Source: Streptomyces xylophagus
GTDB lineage: Bacteria; Actinomycetota; Actinomycetes; Streptomycetales; Streptomycetaceae
Length of the DNA: 64,000 bases
Direction of reading: 5' to 3'
Assembly (NCBI RefSeq): GCF_000716435.1
Contig: NZ_JNWO01000001.1
Location: 620,001-684,000, forward strand
Of this stretch, positions 43,521 through 51,114 are shown piece by piece. Made by a program: the position numbers and the translations under genes. Positions within the stretch are counted from its first letter, which is position 1, and the number at the start of each line of letters is the position of its first letter. The notes beneath the pieces are model-generated. The model searched no databases and had not been told where the DNA came from. It worked only from the letters and a program-made list of their open reading frames with translations.

Positions 43521-45112
43521 CCGCCCGCGCCGGTCAGATAGGGCTGTTTCCGCAGCCGCGCCAGGAGTCCGTCCTGGAAGCGGCGCACCTCGTCCGGGTC
43601 GGCGTCGGGCACTCGCAGGCGCAGCGTGTGCACCACCGGCCGCAACACGTCGCTCTTCGGCAGTTCGGCGACCGGGAATTCGGCCAGCAGCTTGTCGAGC
43701 TTCTCCCGCATCGGGCCCCGCAACGCGGCCGGCAGCAGGTGGTCGACGATCGCGTTCAGCGGCCTGAGGTCGACCGGCGCGTCGAGGAAGCGCGGCAGTT
43801 CCGGCAGCGCCAACCCGGTCACGGCCGGCACCCGGACGGCGGGGACCCGGAGCACGACCGGCGGTTCGACGACGGGCACGGCCGGCGGCACCGTGACGAC
43901 GGGCAGCACGGGCAGCGCCGGGAAGGAAACGGACGGCAGCTCCGGCAGCGCGGCGATCAGCGGCGCGAGCAGTCCCGGCCCGGACGACGGTTTCGCGGGT
44001 TTCGGGGGTTTGGGGGGCACGGCGTCCAGGGCGGCCTGGAAGACGTCCGCCTCGGTACGCAGCGCGGTGACGGCCCGCACGGTCGGGTGCCCGGTGACCA
44101 ACGCCTCGACGAACGTGGCGAGTTCGGCGGGGAACGTGCCCGCGGTCAGCTTGCCGCCGACCGCCGACAGCGCGGACTCCAGGACACCGAGACCGTCCCC
44201 GAACGCGGCGCTCGCCGCGGTGAGCTGGGTGCGCAGGACGCCGGTCACCCGCATGAGGAGGCGTTCTGCCGAGAGCGCGTCGTCCGCAGAGGTCATCGCG
44301 CCGGTGACCACCTCGCCGATCGCGGTGGCCGCCGTGCCGGCGAGCAGGGCGAGGCCGTTCATCAGCGCGGCGACGGGGGCGAGCGCCGGCCCCACCCGGA
44401 CGACCAGGAAGGCCACGGCGCCGAGCACCTGTCCGAGCAGCCGCCCGAGCCGCGTTCCGACGTCGACCAGCGCCTTCGTGAGCGGGTTGCGCATCCGGTC
44501 GCCGAGCACCTGGCCGATCACGTCCTGAGCGGCGAGGAACAGCCGGGTCAGAGACCCGAACAGTTCGTAGGCGGCGCGTACGTCACGGAGGTCACCGAGC
44601 GCCACGATCAGGCCGTAGCCGAAGCCTGCGGCGGCCAGACCGCCGCCGACGAGGACGCTGGTCCCGACCGGCGCGACCACCATGCCGACGGCGAGCGCGA
44701 ACGGGGCCAGTCGCCAGAGCACCGAGAGGACCAGCGTCTTCCAGCTGAACTCGGTGAACCTCATCAGCAGGTGGACCCCGGCCATGGCGTACAGCGGGTC
44801 GAGCGCCATGCCGACGACCATCCCGGCGAACCCGAGCAGGGACCCCGTGGCGTTCGGGCCGCCCTGGCTCACCGGCACCGAACGCTGGGCGGCCGTGAAC
44901 TGCTCATCCAGCTGAGCGATGTTGACGATGTACCCGCTCAGGTTCAGCCGGGTGAGGGGGGTCTCGAACCCCCACCAGTGCACCAGGAACGCCGCCCGGG
45001 CCCGTTCGACGACCACCGACTCGTGGTCGACGATCTCCAGCCACGGCGTCAGAGTGCGGACCGTCGCGCACAGCGAGGCGGTCAGCCCGCGCAGCAGCAT
45101 GATCACCGGCAT
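43517..45112 (-). CDS. Large tape-measure-like helical protein 1
   Basis: This is a 531-residue protein with several strongly hydrophobic segments (SLLGFAGMVVGMALDPLYAM, LAPFALAVGMVVAPVGTSVL). A helical middle is followed by a Pro/Val-rich linker (about residues 350-440: PPKPPKPAKP, LPVLPVVTVPPAVPVV). The final charged helix (DADPDEVRRFQDGLLARLRK) resembles the end of the next gene's product. It follows the DUF6760-like gene by 28 bp. Composition and map position suggest a tape measure or inner-tube component that could insert in the target membrane. No database family was recognised. Confidence 0.62.
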   Translation of the reverse strand: MPVIMLLRGLTASLCATVRTLTPWLEIVDHESVVVERARAAFLVHWWGFETPLTRLNLSGYIVNIAQLDEQFTAAQRSVPVSQGGPNATGSLLGFAGMVVGMALDPLYAMAGVHLLMRFTEFSWKTLVLSVLWRLAPFALAVGMVVAPVGTSVLVGGGLAAAGFGYGLIVALGDLRDVRAAYELFGSLTRLFLAAQDVIGQVLGDRMRNPLTKALVDVGTRLGRLLGQVLGAVAFLVVRVGPALAPVAALMNGLALLAGTAATAIGEVVTGAMTSADDALSAERLLMRVTGVLRTQLTAASAAFGDGLGVLESALSAVGGKLTAGTFPAELATFVEALVTGHPTVRAVTALRTEADVFQAALDAVPPKPPKPAKPSSGPGLLAPLIAALPELPSVSFPALPVLPVVTVPPAVPVVEPPVVLRVPAVRVPAVTGLALPELPRFLDAPVDLRPLNAIVDHLLPAALRGPMREKLDKLLAEFPVAELPKSDVLRPVVHTLRLRVPDADPDEVRRFQDGLLARLRKQPYLTGAGG

Positions 45113-45140
45113 CGTGTCGGCCCTCCCCTCCGTCAGCTGG

Positions 45141-45314
45141 TCAGTCGCGGTCGCGGGCCGCCGCGACCTGGGCGTTCTCCCGCTGGATCTGCTCGACGAG
45201 CAGATCCACGAACTCGCGCCGGTCCCCGGTGGCCATGTCCATCAGCTCGCCGTAGGGCCAGTGCAGGTGGTAGCCGAGAAAGAAGACCTCCCGGCGCAGT
45301 TGGTCGAGACTCAC
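45141..45314 (-). CDS. DUF6760-like 57-residue protein
   Basis: This short gene starts with GTG at 45314, which overlaps the stop of the zinc-ribbon gene (GTGA). The product begins MSLDQLRREVFFLGYHLHWP and continues YGELMDMATGDRREFVDLL before a basic helical tail. It matches the small DUF6760-type proteins (pattern 'L.EE..F..YHFHWP..E...L...ER...V') that follow the gp26-like gene in contractile systems. A second reading product or partner of the tape-measure chaperone is a reasonable guess. Coding support is the tight coupling at both ends. Confidence 0.75.
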   Translation of the reverse strand: MSLDQLRREVFFLGYHLHWPYGELMDMATGDRREFVDLLVEQIQRENAQVAAARDRD

Positions 45315-46105
45315 TCCAGAACTAAAAAATTCGTCATGTCCAAGGTGGCCCGCATCTCGTGACCGCAGGACGGGCAGTCCAACTCGCGGATCAGGTCGAT
45401 GCCCGGTGCGCCGTCGTTGAAGGCCCGGTCGATCAGCCGCCGGTCGGTCAGGGTGAGATCGGCGAGGATCTTCGGTCCGAGCGCCTCCAGCCGATGCTGC
45501 GGCAGGTCGCCGAGGGAGCGCAGACAGCGGGAGAGCAGCGCGTTCTTGCCCAGCGAGGCGTTCTTGCGCAGCTGCGGCGCCGCCGCGGCCTCGTCGTCGC
45601 CGCGGGCCAGCCGCAAGGTCATCGCGGTGTGCACCGACCCGTCGCGGTCGACGTACCCGTCGAGGAGTTCGACCACCACGTCCTGCGGCGGCTCCCCGTC
45701 GGCGAGCGGGCGCACCGGCAGCCCGTCCAGATCCTCGGTCTGCTCGAAACGGTCACCGCAGGACGGGCAGGTGTAGCCGGCCCGCAGCTCGGGCCCGAAC
45801 GTGAAGCTGCGCAGCCGGATGAGCAGGAAGTTGCGGTCCAGGGAGTACATGGCGTCGATGTCCGCGCGACCCACCTTTTCCAGGTCGCCGAGCCGCACGA
45901 CGCAGCTGTGCAGCAGCGCGGTGACCAGCCGGCCGCCGTTGCGCTGGTTGGCGGGGTCGGCGAGGAGCGCCTCCTCGCGGCCGGTCATCTTGCGCAGCGT
46001 CACCTGACGGTGCGTCCGGCCGTCGTGGTCGACGTAGCCGATCGGGAGTGTGACGTCCAGTTCGCGGGCGCCGGCCCGGCCGGGCGCGATATCGGTGAGG
46101 GTCAT
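45311..46105 (-). CDS. T4 gp26-like baseplate/tape-measure-chaperone protein with zinc ribbon
   Basis: This is a 264-residue protein. The N-terminal part (LPIGYVDHDGRTHRQVTLRK, MTGREEALLAD, SCVVRLGDLEKV) is the T4 baseplate gp26-like fold (PF12322 type). It carries two CPSCG knuckles, YTCPSCGDRF near residue 110 and LDCPSCGHEM near residue 247, that could bind one zinc ion. Genes at this position between tube and tape measure serve as tape-measure chaperones. The ATG at 46105 follows CTAGGAG. Confidence 0.82.
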   Translation of the reverse strand: MTLTDIAPGRAGARELDVTLPIGYVDHDGRTHRQVTLRKMTGREEALLADPANQRNGGRLVTALLHSCVVRLGDLEKVGRADIDAMYSLDRNFLLIRLRSFTFGPELRAGYTCPSCGDRFEQTEDLDGLPVRPLADGEPPQDVVVELLDGYVDRDGSVHTAMTLRLARGDDEAAAAPQLRKNASLGKNALLSRCLRSLGDLPQHRLEALGPKILADLTLTDRRLIDRAFNDGAPGIDLIRELDCPSCGHEMRATLDMTNFLVLE

Positions 46106-46115
46106 CGGCAGGCTC

Positions 46116-46586
46116 CTAGGAGACGCGTTCCAGACCTTCGTGCTCCAGCACGAGGGTCTGCAGGAAGAGGTTGGTCGACCCGGCTTCGAGGTCGGTGAAC
46201 TTGGACGACTTGACCCACGCGCCGTAGAAGGCGAACTGCAGGACGACCTCGCCGAAGTGGCGCTTGACGATCATTCCGTTCTTGCGTACCGACGAGCCGC
46301 CCTGCCGGGGTGCGTTGAGGCGGAACGTCTGGTGGAACCAGTCCAGGAAACGCTTGTCGTCGGCACTGCCGTCGACCCGCCGCTCGATGGTCAGCGGCTC
46401 GAACTTCATCTTCGCGGCGGCCAGTTTGTACACGTGACCGCTGCCGCCGTCCGGTTGCTCGATGGTGTCCAGTTCGCCCTCACTGAGCCCGGACACCTTG
46501 CTCACGCTGGGGCTCTCCACGCCGTCGATGACGAGGACGAACTCGTTGGCCCGATAACCCTCGTCGAAGTCGTTGACCCTGGGCAT
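46116..46586 (-). CDS. Tail tube protein (T4 gp19-like)
   Basis: This is a 156-residue inner-tube subunit. FDEGYRANEFVLVIDGVESP, then FEPLTIERRVDGSADDKRFL and DWFHQTF, with the C-terminal FTDLEAGSTNLFLQTLVLEH EGLE, are diagnostic of gp19/Afp1-type tubes. Only one tube gene is present, whereas Afp/PVC clusters often have two or three. It has a strong GAGGAGCGG ribosome site, suiting high expression. Confidence 0.93.
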   Translation of the reverse strand: MPRVNDFDEGYRANEFVLVIDGVESPSVSKVSGLSEGELDTIEQPDGGSGHVYKLAAAKMKFEPLTIERRVDGSADDKRFLDWFHQTFRLNAPRQGGSSVRKNGMIVKRHFGEVVLQFAFYGAWVKSSKFTDLEAGSTNLFLQTLVLEHEGLERVS

Positions 46587-46641
46587 GACCGCTCCTCACT
46601 CTCCCTCTGGTGGGACGGTCCGGTGGGACCGTCCGGTGGGT

Positions 46642-48744
46642 TCAGACCTCGGTGGTCGTGGCGCCGCTCGCCTGCTGGCCGACAGTGATCACGATCGTCT
46701 CGGCCGGCCGGGACGGGTAGAACAGCACCTGGACCTGGAGGAGGCCCTGCTGCACCTGGTCGGGTGGGTTGTTGGTGGCGTCGACGGTGACCGTGAAGGT
46801 CTGGTCGGGGGTGCCGGTTCCGAACGCGCGCTGCCGCCACAGCCCCATCAGGAACGGGGTGACGGTGCCGAACTTGACCGCGCTCCACAGCGCCTCGCTG
46901 TTGGGCTCCTGCCGTGCCCAGCGCAGTCCGCTACGGAGGCTGCTCTCGACGAAGTTGAACAGCAGCCGCACGTTGACGTACCGCCAGCGCGGGTCGGAGC
47001 TGAGCGTCCGTGAGGCGTCCACCACGATCCCGGCCCGGGACACCGGCCGGATGCCGTTGACGGCGCCGTTGACCACGAGGTCGGTGTGGTCGGCGTCGGA
47101 GAGGCGGGTCTCCACGTCCAGCACGCCCAGCAGGTTGGCCTCGTCGCCGGCCGGTGCCTTCCAGATCCCGCGGGTCGCCTCGATCCGCGCGTAGACCCCC
47201 AGCACGTGCCCGACCGGCGGGAGCGTGATCTGTGGACTGGTCCCGGTGCCGATCGGGTCGGGCACGACGATCCACGGCCCGTACAGCGCTCCGTAGGCCT
47301 TCCTCGTCTGCAACCCCTGCCCGTACGCGACGGCCTGTCCGGCGGCCACGAAGCCCTCGGGGACCGCGCCGACGAACGTGGCGTCGCCCCGGCCGGCGCA
47401 GTAGGCGAGGGCCGCTTGCGCGATGGCCGTGTCGGTGCGCTCGCAGCACACCAGCTGCACGTCGAACGGGTCGAACGCGAAGAACCCGGTGTGGGCCGCG
47501 GGATCACCGATGAAGTGCGTGGCGGTCGGAGTGCCGTCGGCGCCGCCCTGCAACGCCAGGAACCCGGTCGTCGCGGCCGGCCGGTCCACACCCGGGCTCG
47601 GCGTGCCGACGTCGACCAGGCGTACGAAGCGCGACCCGGACAGCGGGTTGTTCAGCACGGTGGGCGCGTAGTTGGCGACGCCCTGCTCCATCGACAGCCC
47701 GGTGTAGGTCTCGACGGCGTGGTCGGTGTCACCGGTGCCGTGCGCGATGGTCAGGTCGAACTCGGCGTTGGACACGGTGACCGCGCGCAGGTCGGTGAAC
47801 GCACCGGGGTTGGGCAGATCCGGCGCCCAGGTGACGGCGCCGCTCGCCGGATCGACGGAGAGCAACCGGACCCGGACGGTGGTGGTGGTGTCGGCGACGA
47901 TCAGGGCGTCACCCACGTCGAACCCGTCCGGCCTGGCCAGTTTTGTACCGCCCGCGCTCAGCGCGACCGGCGTGCCCTGCACCGGGTTGGCCATCAGGGT
48001 GAAGCCGAGCGCCGTGGCGTCCGCGGTGATCTGGAGCCCGGTCCAGCCGCCGCCGACCGCGGCCCGCTCACCGGTGGAGGTGAGCACCAGCGCGTTGCCG
48101 CCGCTGAGCGAGGCGACCAGCAGGTGCGTCTGCCGGTTGATCGCGTTGAGGATCTCCTGCCGGGTGGCGGCGGCCGGGTTGGCGAAGTCGGTGCTCGTGA
48201 ACGTGAGCGCGGTCGGCGTGCTCGCCCCGTCCACCTTGACCGACAGCGTCGGCGGCGAGGACATGTTGACGGTGGCGGCGAGCGCGGAGCCGGTGATCGT
48301 GGCCGGTGCCGACTCACGCAGCCGGCTCGACGCCGAGGAGCTGAGCGCCGTCCGCACGAACAGCCCGCGACCCCACACACCGGGGTCGGCCTGTCCGCGG
48401 TAACCGGCCTCTATGCGCAGGGTGTTGGTGCCGCCGGTGTCGGGCAGCGTCCGGCTCGCGACCGCGTCGGCGGCGCTGAGCGTCGGGTCGACAACCCGGT
48501 TGACGTACGCCGTTTGACCGCCGTTGTCGAAGAACCCCTTCACCAGGTAGGCACCCAGCCCAGCGGTGAAGTAGCTGCCGAACTGAGCCACGAACTGTAC
48601 GAAGCTGGTCACCCGTACCGGTGTGTTGGGCACGCCGCGTTGGGTCAGCACGTTGAACGCGCCGACCGAGACGGCGGCACCCGTGACCGTGGGCGCCTCG
48701 GTGCCGTCGGTCTCGATGACGTTGACGCCGATGTTGAAGGCCAT
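46642..48744 (-). CDS. Contractile tail sheath protein
   Basis: This 700-residue sheath subunit contracts around the tube. The N-terminus MAFNIGVNVIETDGTEAPTV followed by the GPNTPVRVTS-type region (here GVPNTPVRVTSFVQFVAQFG) and the C-terminus FTVTVDATNNPPDQVQQGLL then LFYPSRPAETIVITV are standard for sheath proteins. It is longer than Afp2-type sheaths (about 350-450). An inserted beta domain at about residues 165-250 is also found twice in the tail protein I fusion. The open frame extends upstream, but ATG 48744 with GAAGGAGAACC upstream gives the conserved N-terminus. Confidence 0.93.
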   Translation of the reverse strand: MAFNIGVNVIETDGTEAPTVTGAAVSVGAFNVLTQRGVPNTPVRVTSFVQFVAQFGSYFTAGLGAYLVKGFFDNGGQTAYVNRVVDPTLSAADAVASRTLPDTGGTNTLRIEAGYRGQADPGVWGRGLFVRTALSSSASSRLRESAPATITGSALAATVNMSSPPTLSVKVDGASTPTALTFTSTDFANPAAATRQEILNAINRQTHLLVASLSGGNALVLTSTGERAAVGGGWTGLQITADATALGFTLMANPVQGTPVALSAGGTKLARPDGFDVGDALIVADTTTTVRVRLLSVDPASGAVTWAPDLPNPGAFTDLRAVTVSNAEFDLTIAHGTGDTDHAVETYTGLSMEQGVANYAPTVLNNPLSGSRFVRLVDVGTPSPGVDRPAATTGFLALQGGADGTPTATHFIGDPAAHTGFFAFDPFDVQLVCCERTDTAIAQAALAYCAGRGDATFVGAVPEGFVAAGQAVAYGQGLQTRKAYGALYGPWIVVPDPIGTGTSPQITLPPVGHVLGVYARIEATRGIWKAPAGDEANLLGVLDVETRLSDADHTDLVVNGAVNGIRPVSRAGIVVDASRTLSSDPRWRYVNVRLLFNFVESSLRSGLRWARQEPNSEALWSAVKFGTVTPFLMGLWRQRAFGTGTPDQTFTVTVDATNNPPDQVQQGLLQVQVLFYPSRPAETIVITVGQQASGATTTEV

Positions 48745-48767
48745 CGTAGGGTTCTCCTTCCTTGCTC

Positions 48768-48974
48768 TCAGCCGCGCTTGCGGGGGTGGCGGACCGGCTT
48801 GTCGGCCACGGTGTGCACGACCAGGACGCCGGTGCGGCACAGTGCCCGTACCTGGCCGAGATCGAGATCCTCGGTGTCGCAGGGCACGCGATCGAGCGGT
48901 CCGACGACGACCACGCCGGAGCTCAGGTGCAGTTCGACCGGCCGACTGCGGGTGTTGGCGAGGGTCGTGGTCAT
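48768..48974 (-). CDS. Small uncharacterised protein upstream of the sheath
   Basis: This 68-residue protein begins MTTTLANTRSRPVELHLSSG, then VVVVGPLDRVPC, and ends KPVRHPRKRG. Its ATG overlaps the preceding stop by ATGA. Its beta-strand pattern and basic end give no recognisable family. It could be a small sheath-associated or regulatory subunit of the particle. Support for coding is positional (overlap and spacing of 23 bp to the sheath). Confidence 0.6.
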   Translation of the reverse strand: MTTTLANTRSRPVELHLSSGVVVVGPLDRVPCDTEDLDLGQVRALCRTGVLVVHTVADKPVRHPRKRG

Positions 48975-49996
48975 ACGATCTCCAAGAGGTCTGAGGTGAC
49001 GAGCAGGTCGTCGACCGGACGGACCGGCGGGACGGCCGGCGGGGTGCGCCGGACACTCACCCGGTAGGTGAGGGCGGGAACTTCGGTGAGGAAGCCGCCG
49101 ATCCGGTTCGGACCGGGGATCCACACGAGACGGGTCGGCAGCCGCTCACCGTCCGCGGTCAGCTCGTCCACGGGGGACAGTCGGTCCAGCACCGCTTCGA
49201 GCAGAGCCGTCTGGTCGGCACGCGTGGCGGCGACCGGTGTGACGGCGTAGTCGATGTCGTAGGGGTCGCCGGGAATCGCCTGCCGAGAGCCGGTGCTGGT
49301 GAAATCACGGGCGACGACCGCGTCCACCACACGGTCGTACGCGTAGCGCACGTCAAACTGGACGACGTCGAGTGACGGCGCCGCCGACGGCGGCTCGCCG
49401 GCCGCGCGTACGGTCACGGGCACGGCGGCGCCACCGACCTCGATGCCGGCCAGGCGCTCGGCGAAGGCACGGTCGGCATCGGCGAACGGCTGTGGCGCGA
49501 CCGCGATCACGTCGTCGATGTAGGCGGTGAATCCGGTGCCGCCGAGGCAGCGCAACTGCATCTGGGTCAGGGCACCGGCCGCGGTGAGGTCGTCGAGGCT
49601 CAGCCGGACGGTCTCCCAGCGGTTGGCGGCCTTCACGGGCAGCAGGCGGTGCCAGGTGTTCGCCGGGTCGTCGACCGGGGTCGCCGCCGACCCGACCCGG
49701 AGTTCGAGGAAGAAGGGGAGACCGCCGTAGCCTGCCGGGCGATCGGCCCGGACGGACAGCCGGAGCTCGGTGAACCCGCTCAGGTCCACCGGCGGGAGTT
49801 CCCGCCGCAGGCGGTGCCCGTCGGCCAGTGGCGTCGCGGAGACCTTCGAGCCGCGCCGGTCGGGGCCGTAGCCGACCACGACCGTCTCGTCGGCGATGAC
49901 GACCTCGGCGGACGGCGTGGAGCCGTCCGGCCCCACCGCCGCCCACTGGGCCGCGTCGCCCATGGGTTCGATGATCCGGGCGGTCATTGCCTGCAT
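48971..49996 (-). CDS. Putative tail terminator/cap-like protein with galactose-binding-like N-terminus
   Basis: This 341-residue protein is the first gene of the operon. Residues about 1-165 have the jelly-roll pattern of carbohydrate-binding/galactose-binding modules (LSGFTELRLSVRADRPAGYG, WETVRLSLDDLTAAGALTQM, GFTAYIDDVIAVA). Residues about 200-330 (FDVRYAYDRVVDAVVARDFT, DPYDIDYAVTPVAATRADQT, ALLEAVLDRL, LTYRVSVR) recall DUF4255/Afp16 tail-terminator proteins, which usually sit upstream of sheath genes. The fusion is unusual. Start is ATG 49996 or ATG 49987. Cap assignment rests mainly on pattern and position. Confidence 0.55.
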   Translation of the reverse strand: MQAMTARIIEPMGDAAQWAAVGPDGSTPSAEVVIADETVVVGYGPDRRGSKVSATPLADGHRLRRELPPVDLSGFTELRLSVRADRPAGYGGLPFFLELRVGSAATPVDDPANTWHRLLPVKAANRWETVRLSLDDLTAAGALTQMQLRCLGGTGFTAYIDDVIAVAPQPFADADRAFAERLAGIEVGGAAVPVTVRAAGEPPSAAPSLDVVQFDVRYAYDRVVDAVVARDFTSTGSRQAIPGDPYDIDYAVTPVAATRADQTALLEAVLDRLSPVDELTADGERLPTRLVWIPGPNRIGGFLTEVPALTYRVSVRRTPPAVPPVRPVDDLLVTSDLLEIV

Positions 49997-50256
49997 CCGT
50001 GCTTTCGCATGCCGCCGACTGTGCAGGGCCCACAGTCACCACACCGTCACAGCCGCGTCACCGGGCCCGACCTGCGGCCGTTCCCGTCCTCCTGCCGGAA
50101 CGCCATGCGCGGTGAGATGCATCCATGGCGGCCGGTCCGTTGATCGGAACGGGTCGCGACAGGAAGCCACCGGGAACGCACTCTGGCTACCAGCGGTCGA
50201 CATTCACGCCGCAGCCGATGTCCCCCCAGGCCGACGGCGCGGGTCGACGGCAGGTG
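49997..50256 (-). other. Promoter region of the contractile-system operon
   Basis: This stretch, up to the terminator at 50257, has no credible gene. It holds the phased GTCAC repeats listed separately, and no clear -35/-10 pair was recognised. Confidence 0.5.
50035..50061 (-). promoter_or_regulatory. Three phased direct repeats upstream of the contractile-system operon
   Basis: GTCAC occurs at 50035-50039, 50046-50050 and 50057-50061, exactly 11 bp apart. On the coding (minus) strand the 7-mers are GGTGACG, TGTGACG and GGTGACT. They end about 39 bp before the first start codon. An 11-bp phase places all copies on one face of the helix, as for SARP/OmpR-type activators. Confidence 0.5.
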
Positions 50257-50292
50257 CCTGGCCGGGAGTCGCCCCTCACGCTCCCGGCCAGG
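50257..50292 (-). terminator. Terminator downstream of the sigma-factor operon
   Basis: CCTGGCCGGGAG (50257-50268) pairs perfectly with CTCCCGGCCAGG (50281-50292) around a 12-nt loop. It lies about 80 bp after the last gene of the leftward sigma operon and isolates it from the contractile-system operon. Confidence 0.82.
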
Positions 50293-50373
50293 CGGAAGGG
50301 GTGGACGAGAGGGAGTCCGACGGACATGCGAGCCACCGTCGCTCGCTCTTCGCGGGGTGTGAGCGCTGCCGGT

Positions 50374-51114
50374 CTACGGCCAGGGGAGGGGGTCGCCGGC
50401 TGTGTGGTCCCCGAGCCAGATCGTCTTTTCGGGTTCGTCGTAGTAGCTGATCTCCGCGCAGGCTCCTTCCGGTTCCTTGGCGGCGCTCTGGAGGTGGCCG
50501 CTCTTCCAGCCGGTGAGGTCGTGCTTGGCCAGGAGTTGGCCGACGACCTTCCTGAATTCGGAGTACGGGACACAGGTGCGCCCGGCGAAGTGTTCCTTGA
50601 TGCCGGCGCGGAAGAGAGAAAGGCCCAACTGCTCCCTCGTCGGGCCGAGATAGGGGTCCGCGCGGTGGCGTCCGCACTGGTCGCGGCCCCCGGCGTACAC
50701 GACGATGGAACCCTGCCGCGAGCTGTCGACGCAGGCGGTCAGCGTGCCGGGCGCCGGCTGGCCGAACATCTCCTGCCATTGCTGCCGGCACGTGCGAACC
50801 GGATCATCGGTGCCGGGATCGAAGCCGACCACGGCGTCGCCCTGTTGGGGGCCGTCGCACGTCAGCCCCGTCGAGTCGAGGGTGTGGCCCCTGCCGTCAC
50901 CGGCCACCCACGCATACGTCCCCGCGGTCACGCCGGCGACGGTCAGCGCCACCGCCGGAGCCATGATCATGATGCGCCTGCGCCGCTGCCGCGCGCTCCG
51001 GCGAACCCGCGCGAGGATGCCTGCGGCGGTCGGCGAGTCGGGGTCCGTCGGCGACTCGTCGGGAGCCGGATCGCTGTCCCGCAGCATCCGGTCGAGTTCG
51101 TCATCGCTCAGCAT
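50374..51114 (-). CDS. Membrane-anchored protein coupled to the ECF sigma factor
   Basis: This 246-residue protein has an acidic N-terminus (MLSDDELDRMLRDSDPAPDE), a basic stretch and a single membrane helix (IMIMAPAVALTVAGVTAGTY). An extracytoplasmic domain with four or more Cys follows. The gene overlaps the sigma-factor gene by 14 bp. This topology and coupling suggest an anti-sigma or signal-receiving partner, though no zinc-binding anti-sigma motif (HxxxCxxC) is visible. ATG at 51114 is the start after the long upstream frame without coding signal. Confidence 0.72.
   Translation of the reverse strand: MLSDDELDRMLRDSDPAPDESPTDPDSPTAAGILARVRRSARQRRRRIMIMAPAVALTVAGVTAGTYAWVAGDGRGHTLDSTGLTCDGPQQGDAVVGFDPGTDDPVRTCRQQWQEMFGQPAPGTLTACVDSSRQGSIVVYAGGRDQCGRHRADPYLGPTREQLGLSLFRAGIKEHFAGRTCVPYSEFRKVVGQLLAKHDLTGWKSGHLQSAAKEPEGACAEISYYDEPEKTIWLGDHTAGDPLPWP

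Noticed and set aside
25964..49996. Prophage.
   Set aside because: No terminase, portal, capsid, integrase, lysis or replication gene is present, and gene order and the CIS_tube/DUF6760 proteins fit an injection-system particle.
25964..49996. Type VI secretion system.
   Set aside because: There is no TssJ/L/M membrane complex, no ClpV, and the sheath is a single large protein rather than a TssB/TssC pair.
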